NCBI RefSeq assembly: GCF_006151805.1
Contig: NZ_VDDA01000005.1
Location: 372,001 to 436,000 of the forward strand
Reading direction: 5' to 3'
DNA from: Methylobacterium terricola
Lineage (GTDB): Bacteria; Pseudomonadota; Alphaproteobacteria; Rhizobiales; Beijerinckiaceae
DNA: 64,000 nucleotides
Within the stretch, counting starts at the first letter, position 1, and each line of letters starts with the position of its first letter. A model generated the notes under the pieces. That model saw nothing but the letters and a program-made list of their open reading frames with translations. It made no database searches and had not been told where the DNA came from. Below, one piece after another: positions 50,243-58,070 of the stretch. The translations under genes were made by a program, and so were the position numbers.

Positions 50243-51013
50243 TCAGGTGTTCGCCGCGGTCGTGCGGCGGATCTCGTTGGCGAGGGGGTGCAGGCCGGCC
50301 ATGCCGGCCGGGCCCACGAGGCTGTAGCCGAGCCCGCCCCTGGCCCAGGCGTAGCCGGTGGCCGACCCGGATTGGTGCTCGCGCATCGGCGCATCGCCCG
50401 GCTCACCCATTCGGCGCATCAGCATGACGAGGCGCGTGCCACGGGAATCGTCGTACATCAGCAGGCCCGCAGGCCCGTGAGGCGTCGCGACGAGGCGCCC
50501 ACCCATCAGGCGATAGCCGGCCGCGCTCAGGTCCGGCACGCCGACCGGGCGCGCGAGCCGGGCGGAGAACCAGCGGGCGATCTCGTCGCGGTCGCCGGCG
50601 AGCTCGACCGGCCGGGCCCGGTCCGGCGCATAGACTGCGAAGCTCGCGCTCGCCTCCTGCGCCAGGGCATCGACGCCGGCCGGGACCGGCGCGAGCACGC
50701 CGTGCAGAGTCCAGCCGCCGAGACCGCCGAGGGTCAGGAACAACGCTGCGGCCGCGGCCTGCCGGATCGCAAGCCGCGGGCGCCGCCGTGCCTCGGCGAT
50801 ATGCGCGAGGTCGAGCCGGGCCGGGACCGGCTCGTCCAGCAGGGGCGCGAAGGCGGCGCGCAGGTCCCGGGCGAGGATCCGCAGGCGCTCGACGCGCGCG
50901 CGCGCATCGGGGCTGCCGGCGAGATAGGCCTCGACCTCGACCCGGCGGGCGGGGTCGAGCCGGTCGTCGACGAGGGCCTGGAGATCGTCCTCGTTGATCG
51001 GGCGCGCGGTCAC
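50243..51013 (-). CDS. Transmembrane anti-sigma factor
   Basis: 256-residue single-span membrane protein encoded right after, and overlapping (GTGA), an ECF sigma factor gene. The N-terminal cytosolic part (INEDDLQALVDDRLDPARRVEVEAYL) is the anti-sigma helix pattern, without the HxxxCxxC zinc site. One membrane helix follows at about residues 82-105 (AAAAALFLTLGGLGGWTLHG). The periplasmic domain of about 150 residues (YAPDRARPVELAGDRDEIAR, then SAAGYRLMGGRLVATPHGPA) matches the usual COG5662-type sensor domain. It would hold the sigma factor at the membrane until oxidative or cell-envelope stress releases it. Confidence 0.9.
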   Translation of the reverse strand: MTARPINEDDLQALVDDRLDPARRVEVEAYLAGSPDARARVERLRILARDLRAAFAPLLDEPVPARLDLAHIAEARRRPRLAIRQAAAAALFLTLGGLGGWTLHGVLAPVPAGVDALAQEASASFAVYAPDRARPVELAGDRDEIARWFSARLARPVGVPDLSAAGYRLMGGRLVATPHGPAGLLMYDDSRGTRLVMLMRRMGEPGDAPMREHQSGSATGYAWARGGLGYSLVGPAGMAGLHPLANEIRRTTAANT

Positions 51014-51552
51014 TTCACCCTCCTGAGCAGCGGGCGCTTGAGCGGGGGACGTTTGGCGGAACCGGCGCCGGAGCCGTCCATGAGCTGGACCATCCGGTCG
51101 CGGGCGCGCGACAGGCGCGACATCACGGTGCCGGTCGGGATGGCGAGCACCCGCGCGGCCTCGGCGTAGGACAGCCCCTCCACGGTGACGAGCAGCAGCA
51201 CGCTGCGCTGCTCCTCGGGCAGGGCGTCGAGCGCCGCCATCAGGTCGCGGTGGCGCAAGGCCTCGTCCTGGCTCGGGGTGACCGACAGGCTCGCCTCCGG
51301 CGCGTCCTCGACGGGCACATGCGCACCGCGCCGGGCGCGCCGGCGCATCTGGCTGACCGCGAGGTTGTGCAGGATCGCGTAGAGCCAGGTGCGGGCGTCG
51401 CCGTCGGACCGACGCTGGTGCCAGCGGCTCACCGCGCGCTCCAGGCAGTCCTGGACGAGGTCGTCGGCATCGGCAGGGTCGCGCAGGAGGGCCCGGGCGT
51501 AGCGGCGCAGGGACGGGATCAGCGGCTCGATGCGCCGCATCATGTCGCTCAC
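51010..51552 (-). CDS. ECF-family RNA polymerase sigma factor
   Basis: 180-residue sigma factor. The GTG start at 51552 is chosen because GGGAGG lies 6 bases before it; the open frame reaches 51630 without support. Region 2 reads YARALLRDPADADDLVQDCLERAV and TWLYAILHNLAVSQMRRRAR, and region 4 reads DALPEEQRSVLLLVTVEGLSYAEAARVL with the recognition helix GTVMSRLSRARDRM. The Arg/Lys-rich tail is short. It heads the operon of anti-sigma, SrpA-like peroxidase and cytochrome b561, and likely drives its own promoter (see 51624-51656). Confidence 0.94.
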   Translation of the reverse strand: MSDMMRRIEPLIPSLRRYARALLRDPADADDLVQDCLERAVSRWHQRRSDGDARTWLYAILHNLAVSQMRRRARRGAHVPVEDAPEASLSVTPSQDEALRHRDLMAALDALPEEQRSVLLLVTVEGLSYAEAARVLAIPTGTVMSRLSRARDRMVQLMDGSGAGSAKRPPLKRPLLRRVK

Positions 51553-51623
51553 GGCCAGCCTCCCGGCATGCGCACCTCTCCTGTCGTCACGGGCGCTCTG
51601 CGCGAGGGCGAGGCGGCCCGACC

Positions 51624-51656
51624 CGAACAAGGACGCCGCCTCGCCCGCGTTATTCC
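51624..51656 (-). promoter_or_regulatory. Candidate ECF promoter of the sigma/peroxidase operon
   Basis: On the minus strand GGAATAA (51656-51650) is followed after 14 bases by CGTCC (51635-51631), the usual GGAA...CGT layout of ECF sigma promoters. Predicted transcription start is about 51624, giving a leader of roughly 70 bases before the GTG at 51552. Autoregulation by the ECF factor is the normal arrangement. Confidence 0.5.
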
Positions 51657-51750
51657 GCCGGCCGCCGAATTTTTTTCGCGACGCGGCCGAGGCGGCATCG
51701 GCGGGAGCGGATCGGCGGCCCGGGCAGGCGTGAGGGAGCGCATGCGCCGG

Positions 51751-52782
51751 TCACTCCGTTTCGATCGGACGCGCCCCGGTCCGCCCGGTCTCCAGCCGGA
51801 GGGCGAAGAGGCGCCGGATGGTCCGGGCTCCCCGCACCGGCTGAACCGCCGCGACCCGCGCCTCCCCGCACGCGGCGGCCCGCATCACCGCCTCCGACAC
51901 GAGGCAGTCGCAGGCGAGCGTGCGGGTCATCTGCTCGAGGCGGCGGGCCACGTTGACGGTGTCGCCCACCGCGGTGAACTCGACGCGCCGCACCCCGATG
52001 GCGCCGACGAAGACCGGGCCACGGTGCAGGCCGATCCCGATCCGGACCGGCGGCAGGCCGGCCCGTTCGCGCTCGCGGCTCCAGTCCTGCATCGCCGCCG
52101 CGAGGGCATGCGCCGCCGCGACGGCGCGGTCGGCATCCCCGGATGCAGGCTCCGCCACCCCGAACACCGCCATCACCTCGTCGCCGACGAACTTGTCGAC
52201 GAGGCCGCCCGCCGCCTCGACGGCCCGCGCGGCGCGGACCCGGAACTCGGCGAGGAACGCGGCGACGCCGGCGGGGGCCAGGCCCTCGCAGAGGCGGGTG
52301 AAGCCTCGGATATCGGCGAAGAGCACCGTCGCCTCCTGCTCCCACCCGGTGTGCGGGGCAGCGGGATCGGAGTCGGCGACCAGCCGGGCGATCTCCGGTG
52401 CGGTCAGGCGCGCGAGGTTGCTGCGCTGGCGGACCGCCTCCTCCTCGGCACCGCGCAGGCGCCGGACCCGCAGCGAGAGCCAGGCCAGGGCGAGCCCGGC
52501 GAGGCCGAGGGTGACGGGCTCGGGCGCGGTCGCGGCCGCGAGGCCGAGGAGAAGCGGCATCGGCGCTGCCGCGAGGAGCGCGCCGTGCCCGGCGGCCGAG
52601 GCGGCAAGGGAACGGGCAAGGGAACGGGCAAGGGAACGGGCAAGGGAACGGGCAAGGGAGCGGGCAACGGCAAGGGAGCGGCGCAGGGAGCGGCGGGCGG
52701 GCCGAACCGCTCGCGCCCACCGAAGCCCGGGGCGGGCGCCTGCCATCTCGGCGCAGGCCTGCGGAAGCGATATCGCCGACAT
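51751..52782 (-). CDS. Class III adenylate/guanylate cyclase
   Basis: 343-residue membrane-anchored nucleotide cyclase. The ATG at 52782 shares one base with the stop of the small secreted protein gene (TGATG), which fixes the start. Residues 32-61 are an ARSL-type repeat (see 52603), followed by hydrophobic segments at about 65-105. The catalytic domain starts near 145 with EQEATVLFADIRGFTRLCEG (metal Asp157), then LVDKFVGDEVMAVFG with Lys197 and second metal Asp201, GIGLHRGPVFVGAIG and FTAVGDTVNVARRLEQM, so all key residues for a homodimeric cyclase are present. The Lys/Asp pair at the purine site points to ATP, but GTP cannot be excluded. Confidence 0.92.
   Translation of the reverse strand: MSAISLPQACAEMAGARPGLRWARAVRPARRSLRRSLAVARSLARSLARSLARSLARSLAASAAGHGALLAAAPMPLLLGLAAATAPEPVTLGLAGLALAWLSLRVRRLRGAEEEAVRQRSNLARLTAPEIARLVADSDPAAPHTGWEQEATVLFADIRGFTRLCEGLAPAGVAAFLAEFRVRAARAVEAAGGLVDKFVGDEVMAVFGVAEPASGDADRAVAAAHALAAAMQDWSRERERAGLPPVRIGIGLHRGPVFVGAIGVRRVEFTAVGDTVNVARRLEQMTRTLACDCLVSEAVMRAAACGEARVAAVQPVRGARTIRRLFALRLETGRTGARPIETE
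52603..52680. repeat. 12-bp tandem repeat inside the cyclase gene
   Basis: Unit GGCAAGGGAACG is repeated about five times, perfectly in the middle and with drift at the end. In the cyclase frame (minus strand) it codes for repeated Ala-Arg-Ser-Leu. Twelve is a multiple of three, so copy-number change would lengthen or shorten the protein by four residues at a time without loss of frame. Confidence 0.85.
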
Positions 52783-53015
52783 CAGCAGCCCGTGCAGACG
52801 CGGGCGATGATGCGCTGCGCCTTGACGTGCTCGCGCTCGACGGCAGGAGGCCGGAACTCCCGACCCGCCGGGGACGGCAGGGCGGGCGGGATCGCATTCC
52901 CGGGCTGCGCCACGCGCGGGTCCGGCTGCGATCGCGCCGTCGTCGGCGCCGCCAGGCACAGGAGAAGGGCTCCGGTCGCGGCGACAGCCGCACGTCTCGT
53001 CCGGGAAGCGATCAT
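52782..53015 (-). CDS. Small exported protein coupled to the cyclase, 77 residues
   Basis: Short protein with a clear signal peptide: MIASRTRRAAVAATGALLLC, cleavage likely after TTARSQ. The mature part is about 45 residues, Pro-rich, and ends RIIARVCTGC with two cysteines. An AGGAG ribosome site stands 9 bases before the ATG at 53015; the longer frame from 53078 is not supported. It shares a base with the cyclase start (TGATG), so translation is coupled. The family is unknown; it could be a periplasmic input for the cyclase or an unrelated exported peptide. Confidence 0.6.
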   Translation of the reverse strand: MIASRTRRAAVAATGALLLCLAAPTTARSQPDPRVAQPGNAIPPALPSPAGREFRPPAVEREHVKAQRIIARVCTGC

Positions 53016-53163
53016 GATCTGGTGCTCCTGATGATGAAACCCCAGAACTAGATGTCCGATCTTTCGTCGAGATGTCATGGCGACGATACTCGACTACATC
53101 GGCAATCAGAATATGATTTCTTTCGACGCCCGAAAACAGCATTCTTTGTCGAATGAGAACGCC
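53016..53163 (-). promoter_or_regulatory. Likely promoter interval for the small protein/cyclase pair
   Basis: An AT-richer stretch at 53085-53150 between the terminator hairpin and the ATG at 53015. No gene is visible. It is the only place for a promoter of the two downstream minus-strand genes; precise elements could not be fixed by eye. Confidence 0.35.
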
Positions 53164-53196
53164 GACGGCACCCGGTCCAGCAGGCCGGGTGCCGTC
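53164..53196 (-). terminator. Strong hairpin downstream of the glycosyltransferase gene
   Basis: Perfect 12-base arms GACGGCACCCGG and CCGGGTGCCGTC with a 9-base loop. It lies about 75 bases past the glycosyltransferase stop on the minus strand. There is no long T-run, as is common in high-GC genomes. Confidence 0.65.
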
Positions 53197-53270
53197 ATCT
53201 CGGCGGACGGGGCGGGTGCCGGCTGCGCGGCGCTCCACGGCCATCTCCGGCATCGCCGCAGCGCTGCCCG

Positions 53271-54587
53271 TCAGGCGGCGCTGCGGCTGCGGCTGCCGCC
53301 GTACCGGGCCAGAACGTGCAGGATCTCGGTCTTCGCATCGTACCCCGCCAGTTCGGCGGCAAGGCGCCGCGCCGTCCGGCGATGGCCGGGCTCGTCGAGC
53401 ACGGTCCGCACCGCCCGCCGGATCGCCTCCGGGGTCGGGGCGTTCGTGGCGAGGTCGATCCCGGCCCCCGACCACGCGATGCGGGCGTTCACCTCGGCCT
53501 TGTCCTCGGTGAGGCCGGCGCCGACGAGCGGGATCCCGACGCCCAGGGCCTGGTTGACGCTGCCGTAGCCGCCATTGGTCACCATGGCGTCGATCCGGGG
53601 CAGCAGCCACTCGAAGGGCAGGTAGGACGCGAGCCGCGCATTGGCCGGGACCGCACCCGCAACCGCGTCGCGGATCGCGTCGAGCCCCCGCCCTCCCCCG
53701 GTCACGACGGTCAGGACGTCGGGCTCACCGGCGAGGCCTGCGAGGGCCGGGCCGACGAGCAGCCCGAAATCGTGGTTCGCGACCGTTCCCTGCGTGACGA
53801 GCACGACGTTCCGGCTGCCGTCGAGGTCGCCCGCCCAGGGCGGGAGCAGCGCCTGGCCCGGGACGATCGGCAGGGCCCCGACGAAGCGGACGGTCGAGGG
53901 ATAGGCGAAAGGGTACTCGAAGCCCGGGGCGGTGAGCTGCAGGTAGGTGTCGGCGAGCCGCACCACCGCGTCGAAGAGCGGCCAGGGCGGGGACCTGTAG
54001 CCGAACTCGGCCAGCACGGCGGCGAGCCTCCGCCCGACTGGCCGGTCGACCGCCGCGTCGTAGGCCTCGGCCATCCGCGCGTAGACCGCCTCCTGCTCCG
54101 ACGATGCCGCCGGCGGCAGGCCCAGGAAGGCCGGGGCCCCGTCGGGGCGGGTGCAATGGAGGATCGAGGTGCCGCACAGGACGATGGCGGGCCGCTCCGC
54201 CCGCGGCCCGAGCAGGGACGGCAGGACGCCGAAGAACATGTCGTCGGCGATCACCACGGAGGCCGGAAAGGCCCGCAGATTTTCGCGCAGGCCCCGGTGC
54301 TGGTCGGAAATCCGCTCGATGAAGATCCTTTCCAGGGCGACGCGCAGCCAGTCCGGGCCGGGCGGGATCCGGGCCAGCTCGGGCACCACGCCCCGGAGGT
54401 CGCGCCCGTCGAAATCCGCGCTGCCCGGCAGGGCCGCGAAGCGGGCGCCCGCCGCCACGATGCGGTCGCGAAAGGCCGAGCCGGACAGGACCATGACCTC
54501 GTGGCCGTCCTCGGCCAGCATGCGGGCGATGGCGAGCAGGGGGTTGAGATGGCCCGTGGCGGGCGTCGAGCAGAGGAGGACCTTCAT
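53271..54587 (-). CDS. GT1-family glycosyltransferase (UGT/MGT-like)
   Basis: 438-residue cytosolic GT-B glycosyltransferase. The N-terminal acceptor domain begins MKVLLCSTPATGHLNPLLAI with the active-site His13, followed by LAEDGHEVMVLSGSAFRDRI. The C-terminal nucleotide-sugar domain has VVLVTQGTVANHDFGLLVGP near residue 261, SYLPFEWLLPRIDAMVTNGG near 321 and YGSVNQALGVGIPLVGAGLT at 341-360, then EDKAEVNARIAWSGAGIDL. This is the macrolide/antibiotic/flavonoid-type branch. It lies 141 bases downstream of a cytochrome P450 on the same strand, so the two could tailor one lipid or secondary metabolite. The acceptor is unknown. Confidence 0.92.
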   Translation of the reverse strand: MKVLLCSTPATGHLNPLLAIARMLAEDGHEVMVLSGSAFRDRIVAAGARFAALPGSADFDGRDLRGVVPELARIPPGPDWLRVALERIFIERISDQHRGLRENLRAFPASVVIADDMFFGVLPSLLGPRAERPAIVLCGTSILHCTRPDGAPAFLGLPPAASSEQEAVYARMAEAYDAAVDRPVGRRLAAVLAEFGYRSPPWPLFDAVVRLADTYLQLTAPGFEYPFAYPSTVRFVGALPIVPGQALLPPWAGDLDGSRNVVLVTQGTVANHDFGLLVGPALAGLAGEPDVLTVVTGGGRGLDAIRDAVAGAVPANARLASYLPFEWLLPRIDAMVTNGGYGSVNQALGVGIPLVGAGLTEDKAEVNARIAWSGAGIDLATNAPTPEAIRRAVRTVLDEPGHRRTARRLAAELAGYDAKTEILHVLARYGGSRSRSAA

Positions 54588-54728
54588 CGCGCGTCCTTGT
54601 CGGCAGGGGGGATGGTGGGGGCCGCGCGATCCGCCGCGCGCCCGGGAGCCAGGCTGGGGGCGGCCTGTTGCGGCGCGGCTGCGGATCGCGGCCGAAACGG
54701 TGACGGCCGCAACGGGCCGGCGTTGGCG

Positions 54729-55967
54729 CTAGGCGGCGACCCGCAGCGCATCGATGCGGCGGATGCCGCTATGGCCCCGGAGCACCGGCATCGCGCCTGC
54801 CAGGCGCAGGCACGGAGCGAGGCGCACCAGGGCGCGTAACGCCTCCTCCAGCTCGACCCGCGCCAGGGGCTCGCCGATGCACCGATGTGCGCCGCCGCCG
54901 AAGACCGGATGCAGGCGCGGCAGGTCGGCGCGCCGGATGTCGAACGTGTCGGGCCGGGCGTAGACCGTCTCGTCGCGGGACGCCGACATCGTCGAGAGCA
55001 GGACCAGTCTTCCCGCCGGCACGACGTACCCCTCGAGAGGGATGTCGTCCCGGGCGGCCCGCGCGGCGGAACCGACGCTCGGCTCGTAGCGCAGGGATTC
55101 CGCCACCGCGGCCGGAATCAGATCCGGGTCGCGGGCGACCGCCGCCCATTGCTCCGGGTGGCGCAGCAGCAGAGCCGCCTGCATCGCCCCGGCGACCCGG
55201 GTCGTGTCGGTGCCGCCGACGATCATCTGCACGATCTGGACGACCACCTCCTGCGGCGTGAGCTCGCCCGTCGCCTCGGCCTCCGCGAGAAACCGCGACA
55301 GGAGGTCGTCCCGCGGCGCCGATCGCCGCGCCGCGAGGAGCGCTTCGACATAGTCCTTGAGCGCCACCGCCGCCGCCTCGAGATCCGGGATGTCCTCCGG
55401 TCCGAAGCTGAAGCTCAGCACCCGGGAGACGTCGTAGGCGAGCCGCGTGAAGCGCGGGACGTCCTCGCGCGGCAGGCCGAGGATGTCGGCGATCGTCCGG
55501 GCCGGGATCAGGGCGGTGTAGCGCGCGACGAGGTCGATCTCGCCCTCAGGCATCCATTCCCGGACGAGGCCCTCCGCGGCGGCGCGGATCCGCGGCCGCA
55601 CGCCCTCGATCATCCGCGCCGCGAAGGTGCGGGTGAAGGGCGAACGGCGCCGGCGATGGGCCGCCCCGTTGGCGGTGAGCATGCCGTGCGCGAACAGGTC
55701 GAACAGCGCGCCCTCGCGGATCCCGCGCGTCTCCGGGTACAGCGTCTCCGTCGCCTGGAGGCGGGGGTCGCGCATCAGCCGGTCGACATCGGCGGCGCGC
55801 AGGACGAGGGCGCCCGCGACCTCGTGGCCGACGAAGGGCAGCCGGGGCCGCCAGGCACGGAACACCCCGTGCGGATCGGCCTCCAGCTCCGCCACCGTCA
55901 GCGTCGGAACGCCCTCCGCAGGCCGGATCGGGCCGGCAGGCAGAATCGGGTCTTCGGGTCCATCCAT
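54729..55967 (-). CDS. Cytochrome P450
   Basis: 412-residue soluble bacterial P450. The start at 55967 (MDGPEDPILP) has GAGGA 8 bases upstream; the longer frame to 56078 lacks support. Motifs are complete: I-helix oxygen groove GGTDTTR (251-257), ExxR as ESLR (290-293) and the haem loop FGGGAHRCIGEPLAR with ligand Cys363. LTANGAAHRRRRSPFTRTFA near residue 97 is the C-helix. A ferredoxin gene is not adjacent, so electrons must come from a general redox partner. The pairing with a glycosyltransferase suggests hydroxylation followed by glycosylation of one substrate. Confidence 0.93.
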   Translation of the reverse strand: MDGPEDPILPAGPIRPAEGVPTLTVAELEADPHGVFRAWRPRLPFVGHEVAGALVLRAADVDRLMRDPRLQATETLYPETRGIREGALFDLFAHGMLTANGAAHRRRRSPFTRTFAARMIEGVRPRIRAAAEGLVREWMPEGEIDLVARYTALIPARTIADILGLPREDVPRFTRLAYDVSRVLSFSFGPEDIPDLEAAAVALKDYVEALLAARRSAPRDDLLSRFLAEAEATGELTPQEVVVQIVQMIVGGTDTTRVAGAMQAALLLRHPEQWAAVARDPDLIPAAVAESLRYEPSVGSAARAARDDIPLEGYVVPAGRLVLLSTMSASRDETVYARPDTFDIRRADLPRLHPVFGGGAHRCIGEPLARVELEEALRALVRLAPCLRLAGAMPVLRGHSGIRRIDALRVAA

Positions 55968-56239
55968 CGGTCGGTCCTCGCTGCCTTGCTGGCGCGAGAA
56001 TGTTTCGGGACCCCAAGCTACCGGATGATGTCGGATGCCCGATCGATGATGACGGCTGCAACATTCGGCGCACCGCACAGCTCGACAGCGAGAACGGGCC
56101 GATCGGAAGCTTCTGTCAGCCCCGAACTGTGCGCCGGAACACGTCCCCTGCGGGACGTTTCATGCGTCATATCACCCGACATCATGCGGTAACCCGGCTC
56201 ATCGAGACATCGCTCCGCTTGGTGGAAGGAGACGACCTC
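55968..56239. other. Intergenic region upstream of P450 and small hypothetical gene
   Basis: 272 bases between divergent genes. Promoters for both directions should lie here. Frames through it on either strand show no protein-like pattern. No clear operator was seen. Confidence 0.4.
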
Positions 56240-56557
56240 ATGGTTGCAGGACGTGGACAGACCGACGACGCCTTCGAAACGCAGCTGAGGCACGCGATCA
56301 CGACATTCGTGCTCGGCGGCATGCCTCACGGACCTGCGGACGGTCGTGACCTCGTCGCGCGCCTGAGGCACTACGAGCAGCAGCCACGGCTGAGTTCCCA
56401 GACACGCCAGGTCATCGCCTCGGCGCGCCGTCTTCTCGGCGACGAAGCCGGGGGTGGGGCGCGAGCCGTGACGAAGGATCGCCACGGGGGCGGCGATCGC
56501 GGAACGTCGTCCGACGATCGGAAGCCCGTCCGCGACCAGAGATCGGTCCGACCGTAA
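56240..56557 (+). CDS. Hypothetical protein, 105 residues
   Basis: Starts MVAGRGQTDDAFETQLRHAI after a good GGAAGGAG ribosome site at 56223-56231. The first 75 residues look like a small helical protein (ITTFVLGGMPHGPADGRDLV, then ARLRHYEQQPRLSSQTRQVI), and the last 30 are charged and low in complexity. No family recognised. The inverted repeat at 56588 lies shortly after its stop, which supports a real gene end. Confidence 0.5.
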   Translation: MVAGRGQTDDAFETQLRHAITTFVLGGMPHGPADGRDLVARLRHYEQQPRLSSQTRQVIASARRLLGDEAGGGARAVTKDRHGGGDRGTSSDDRKPVRDQRSVRP

Positions 56558-56587
56558 GGGCCCTGCCGAACGATCCTCGGTTCGAGG

Positions 56588-56626
56588 AGAGCACGTCACG
56601 ACCGCGCTGCAATCGCGACGTGCTCT
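56588..56626. terminator. Inverted repeat after the hypothetical gene
   Basis: 10-base perfect arms AGAGCACGTC and GACGTGCTCT around a 19-base spacer, about 30 bases after the stop at 56557. The long spacer makes it an atypical terminator; it could also be a dispersed palindromic element of this genome. Confidence 0.45.
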
Positions 56627-57282
56627 AGGTCTCTGGTTTTACAGGAATTTCTGCGATGAACCGGTATCGACTTCGTTGGACGATGCTCTCACGGCGCCTC
56701 GCCCGGCTCAGATCGCGCAGACAGTCGAGGGAGCTCGAATGCGTATGGTGAATGCAGCCGCCATGGGCAAAGCCGACCACCAGCGCGTCGAGCAGCCATC
56801 GCTTGAAGCCGCCATGCCCCGGGCCTCGGGCGGGCTCCGCGAAGCCGGCGATCCCCCGGCGCTCGGGCCCGGTCTCACGGGGATGGCGGCGGCGACGGGA
56901 ACGAGAACCGTCTCGCCCGGAATCGATCGTCATCGCCTCCGTGATGCGGGCGGGCGATCGTGGTCCGCGACGAGTTACGGCGCGGTTTCGGGTGATGCCG
57001 GGCTTCGTTACGACGGTCACGGCGACGGCTTTGACTGGCAGACAGGACCATCTCCGGCGCGCATGCTCGCCCTGTGCTGTCGCGCACAGGATGAAGGGCC
57101 CAACATTGCAAACGGCGTGGTATCAACCCAGCCGTGCAAGACCCGACGTCCGTCAATTTCAGGACGAGACACCGGAACGGCCCGACCGTCTTTCGGCGAT
57201 CGTCCGGCCGGCCGTCCCGGTCTTCGAGCCGGCGCGTCGGGATCGTGCCGTCGCGGCGTCCCGTCGCGAAGCGGAGTTCGCC
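56627..57282. other. 656 bases without a convincing gene
   Basis: Long frames exist on both strands but are Arg/Pro-rich shadows with no motif, and none has a ribosome site. The region may hold the promoter of the response-regulator operon. It could also contain a degraded gene or an unrecognised RNA. Confidence 0.4.
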
Positions 57283-58068
57283 ATGATCGAACCCAGTCTG
57301 GACCGGGGCCAGGGTCGCAGCACGCGACCGGGCCCGACGCGGATCCTCCTCGTCGAGGACGATGCGGGAATGCAGCGCATCGTCTCGGAGCACTTCGCCG
57401 ACCACGACGTCGACGTCACCCCGGCCGCCAACCGGGCGGAGGCGGAGCGGCGGCTTGCGGAAGGCGGCTTCGACCTCGTGGTGCTCGACCTGCGGCTCGG
57501 CTCCGAGAACGGCCTCGACCTGCTGCGCGACCTGCGCGCCAGGAGCGACCTGCCGGTGATCATCACCACCGGCCATCGCCGCGACGAGATCGACCGGGTG
57601 ATCGGCCTCGAGCTCGGCGCGGACGATTACCTCGTCAAGCCCTACGGCCTGCGCGAGCTGCTCGCGCGGGTGCGGGTCGTCCTGCGGCGGGCCGAGGTCG
57701 CGCCCGCCGCGGCGCGGGGGCAGGAATCCGGCAAGGATGCCCCTCAGGACTCGCACCGTAGCCGCTTCGACGGCTGGGTGCTCGACCGGCGCCGCCGGCG
57801 CCTCACCAACCCCGCCGGGGCGGACGTCGCCCTCAGCAAGGGCGAGTATGCGCTGCTGGTGGCCTTTCTCGATGCTCCCCAGCGCCCCTTGAGCCGCGAG
57901 CATCTCCTGCAGGCCACGCGGGTCCACGAGGACGTGTTCGACCGCAGCATCGATGTCCAGATCCTGCGGCTGCGCCGCAAGCTGGAGGTCGATCCGAGCG
58001 CGCCGCGCCTGATCGTCACCGAGCGCGGCGTCGGCTACGTCCTCGCCACCACCGTCGAGAGGCTCTAG
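57283..58068 (+). CDS. OmpR/PhoB-family response regulator, VirG-like
   Basis: 261-residue transcriptional regulator. The receiver domain has acidic pocket VEDD (residues 24-27), phosphoacceptor Asp69 in LVVLDLRLG, Thr96 in PVIITTGHR and Lys119 in LVKPYG. The C-terminal winged helix spans about 165-260: FDGWVLDRRRRRL, LSKGEYALLVAFLDAPQRPL, SREHLLQATRV and DVQILRLRRKLEVDPSAPRL. The start MIEPSLDRGQ at 57283 fits the family length; longer upstream frames look non-coding. It lies 2 bases before the di-haem peroxidase gene and is probably the partner of the kinase at 59131. Confidence 0.93.
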   Translation: MIEPSLDRGQGRSTRPGPTRILLVEDDAGMQRIVSEHFADHDVDVTPAANRAEAERRLAEGGFDLVVLDLRLGSENGLDLLRDLRARSDLPVIITTGHRRDEIDRVIGLELGADDYLVKPYGLRELLARVRVVLRRAEVAPAAARGQESGKDAPQDSHRSRFDGWVLDRRRRRLTNPAGADVALSKGEYALLVAFLDAPQRPLSREHLLQATRVHEDVFDRSIDVQILRLRRKLEVDPSAPRLIVTERGVGYVLATTVERL

Positions 58069-58070
58069 CC

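Noticed and set aside
56627..57282. Frames of 130-180 codons on both strands that could be genes.
   Set aside because: They lack ribosome sites, motifs and protein-like composition, and overlap each other.
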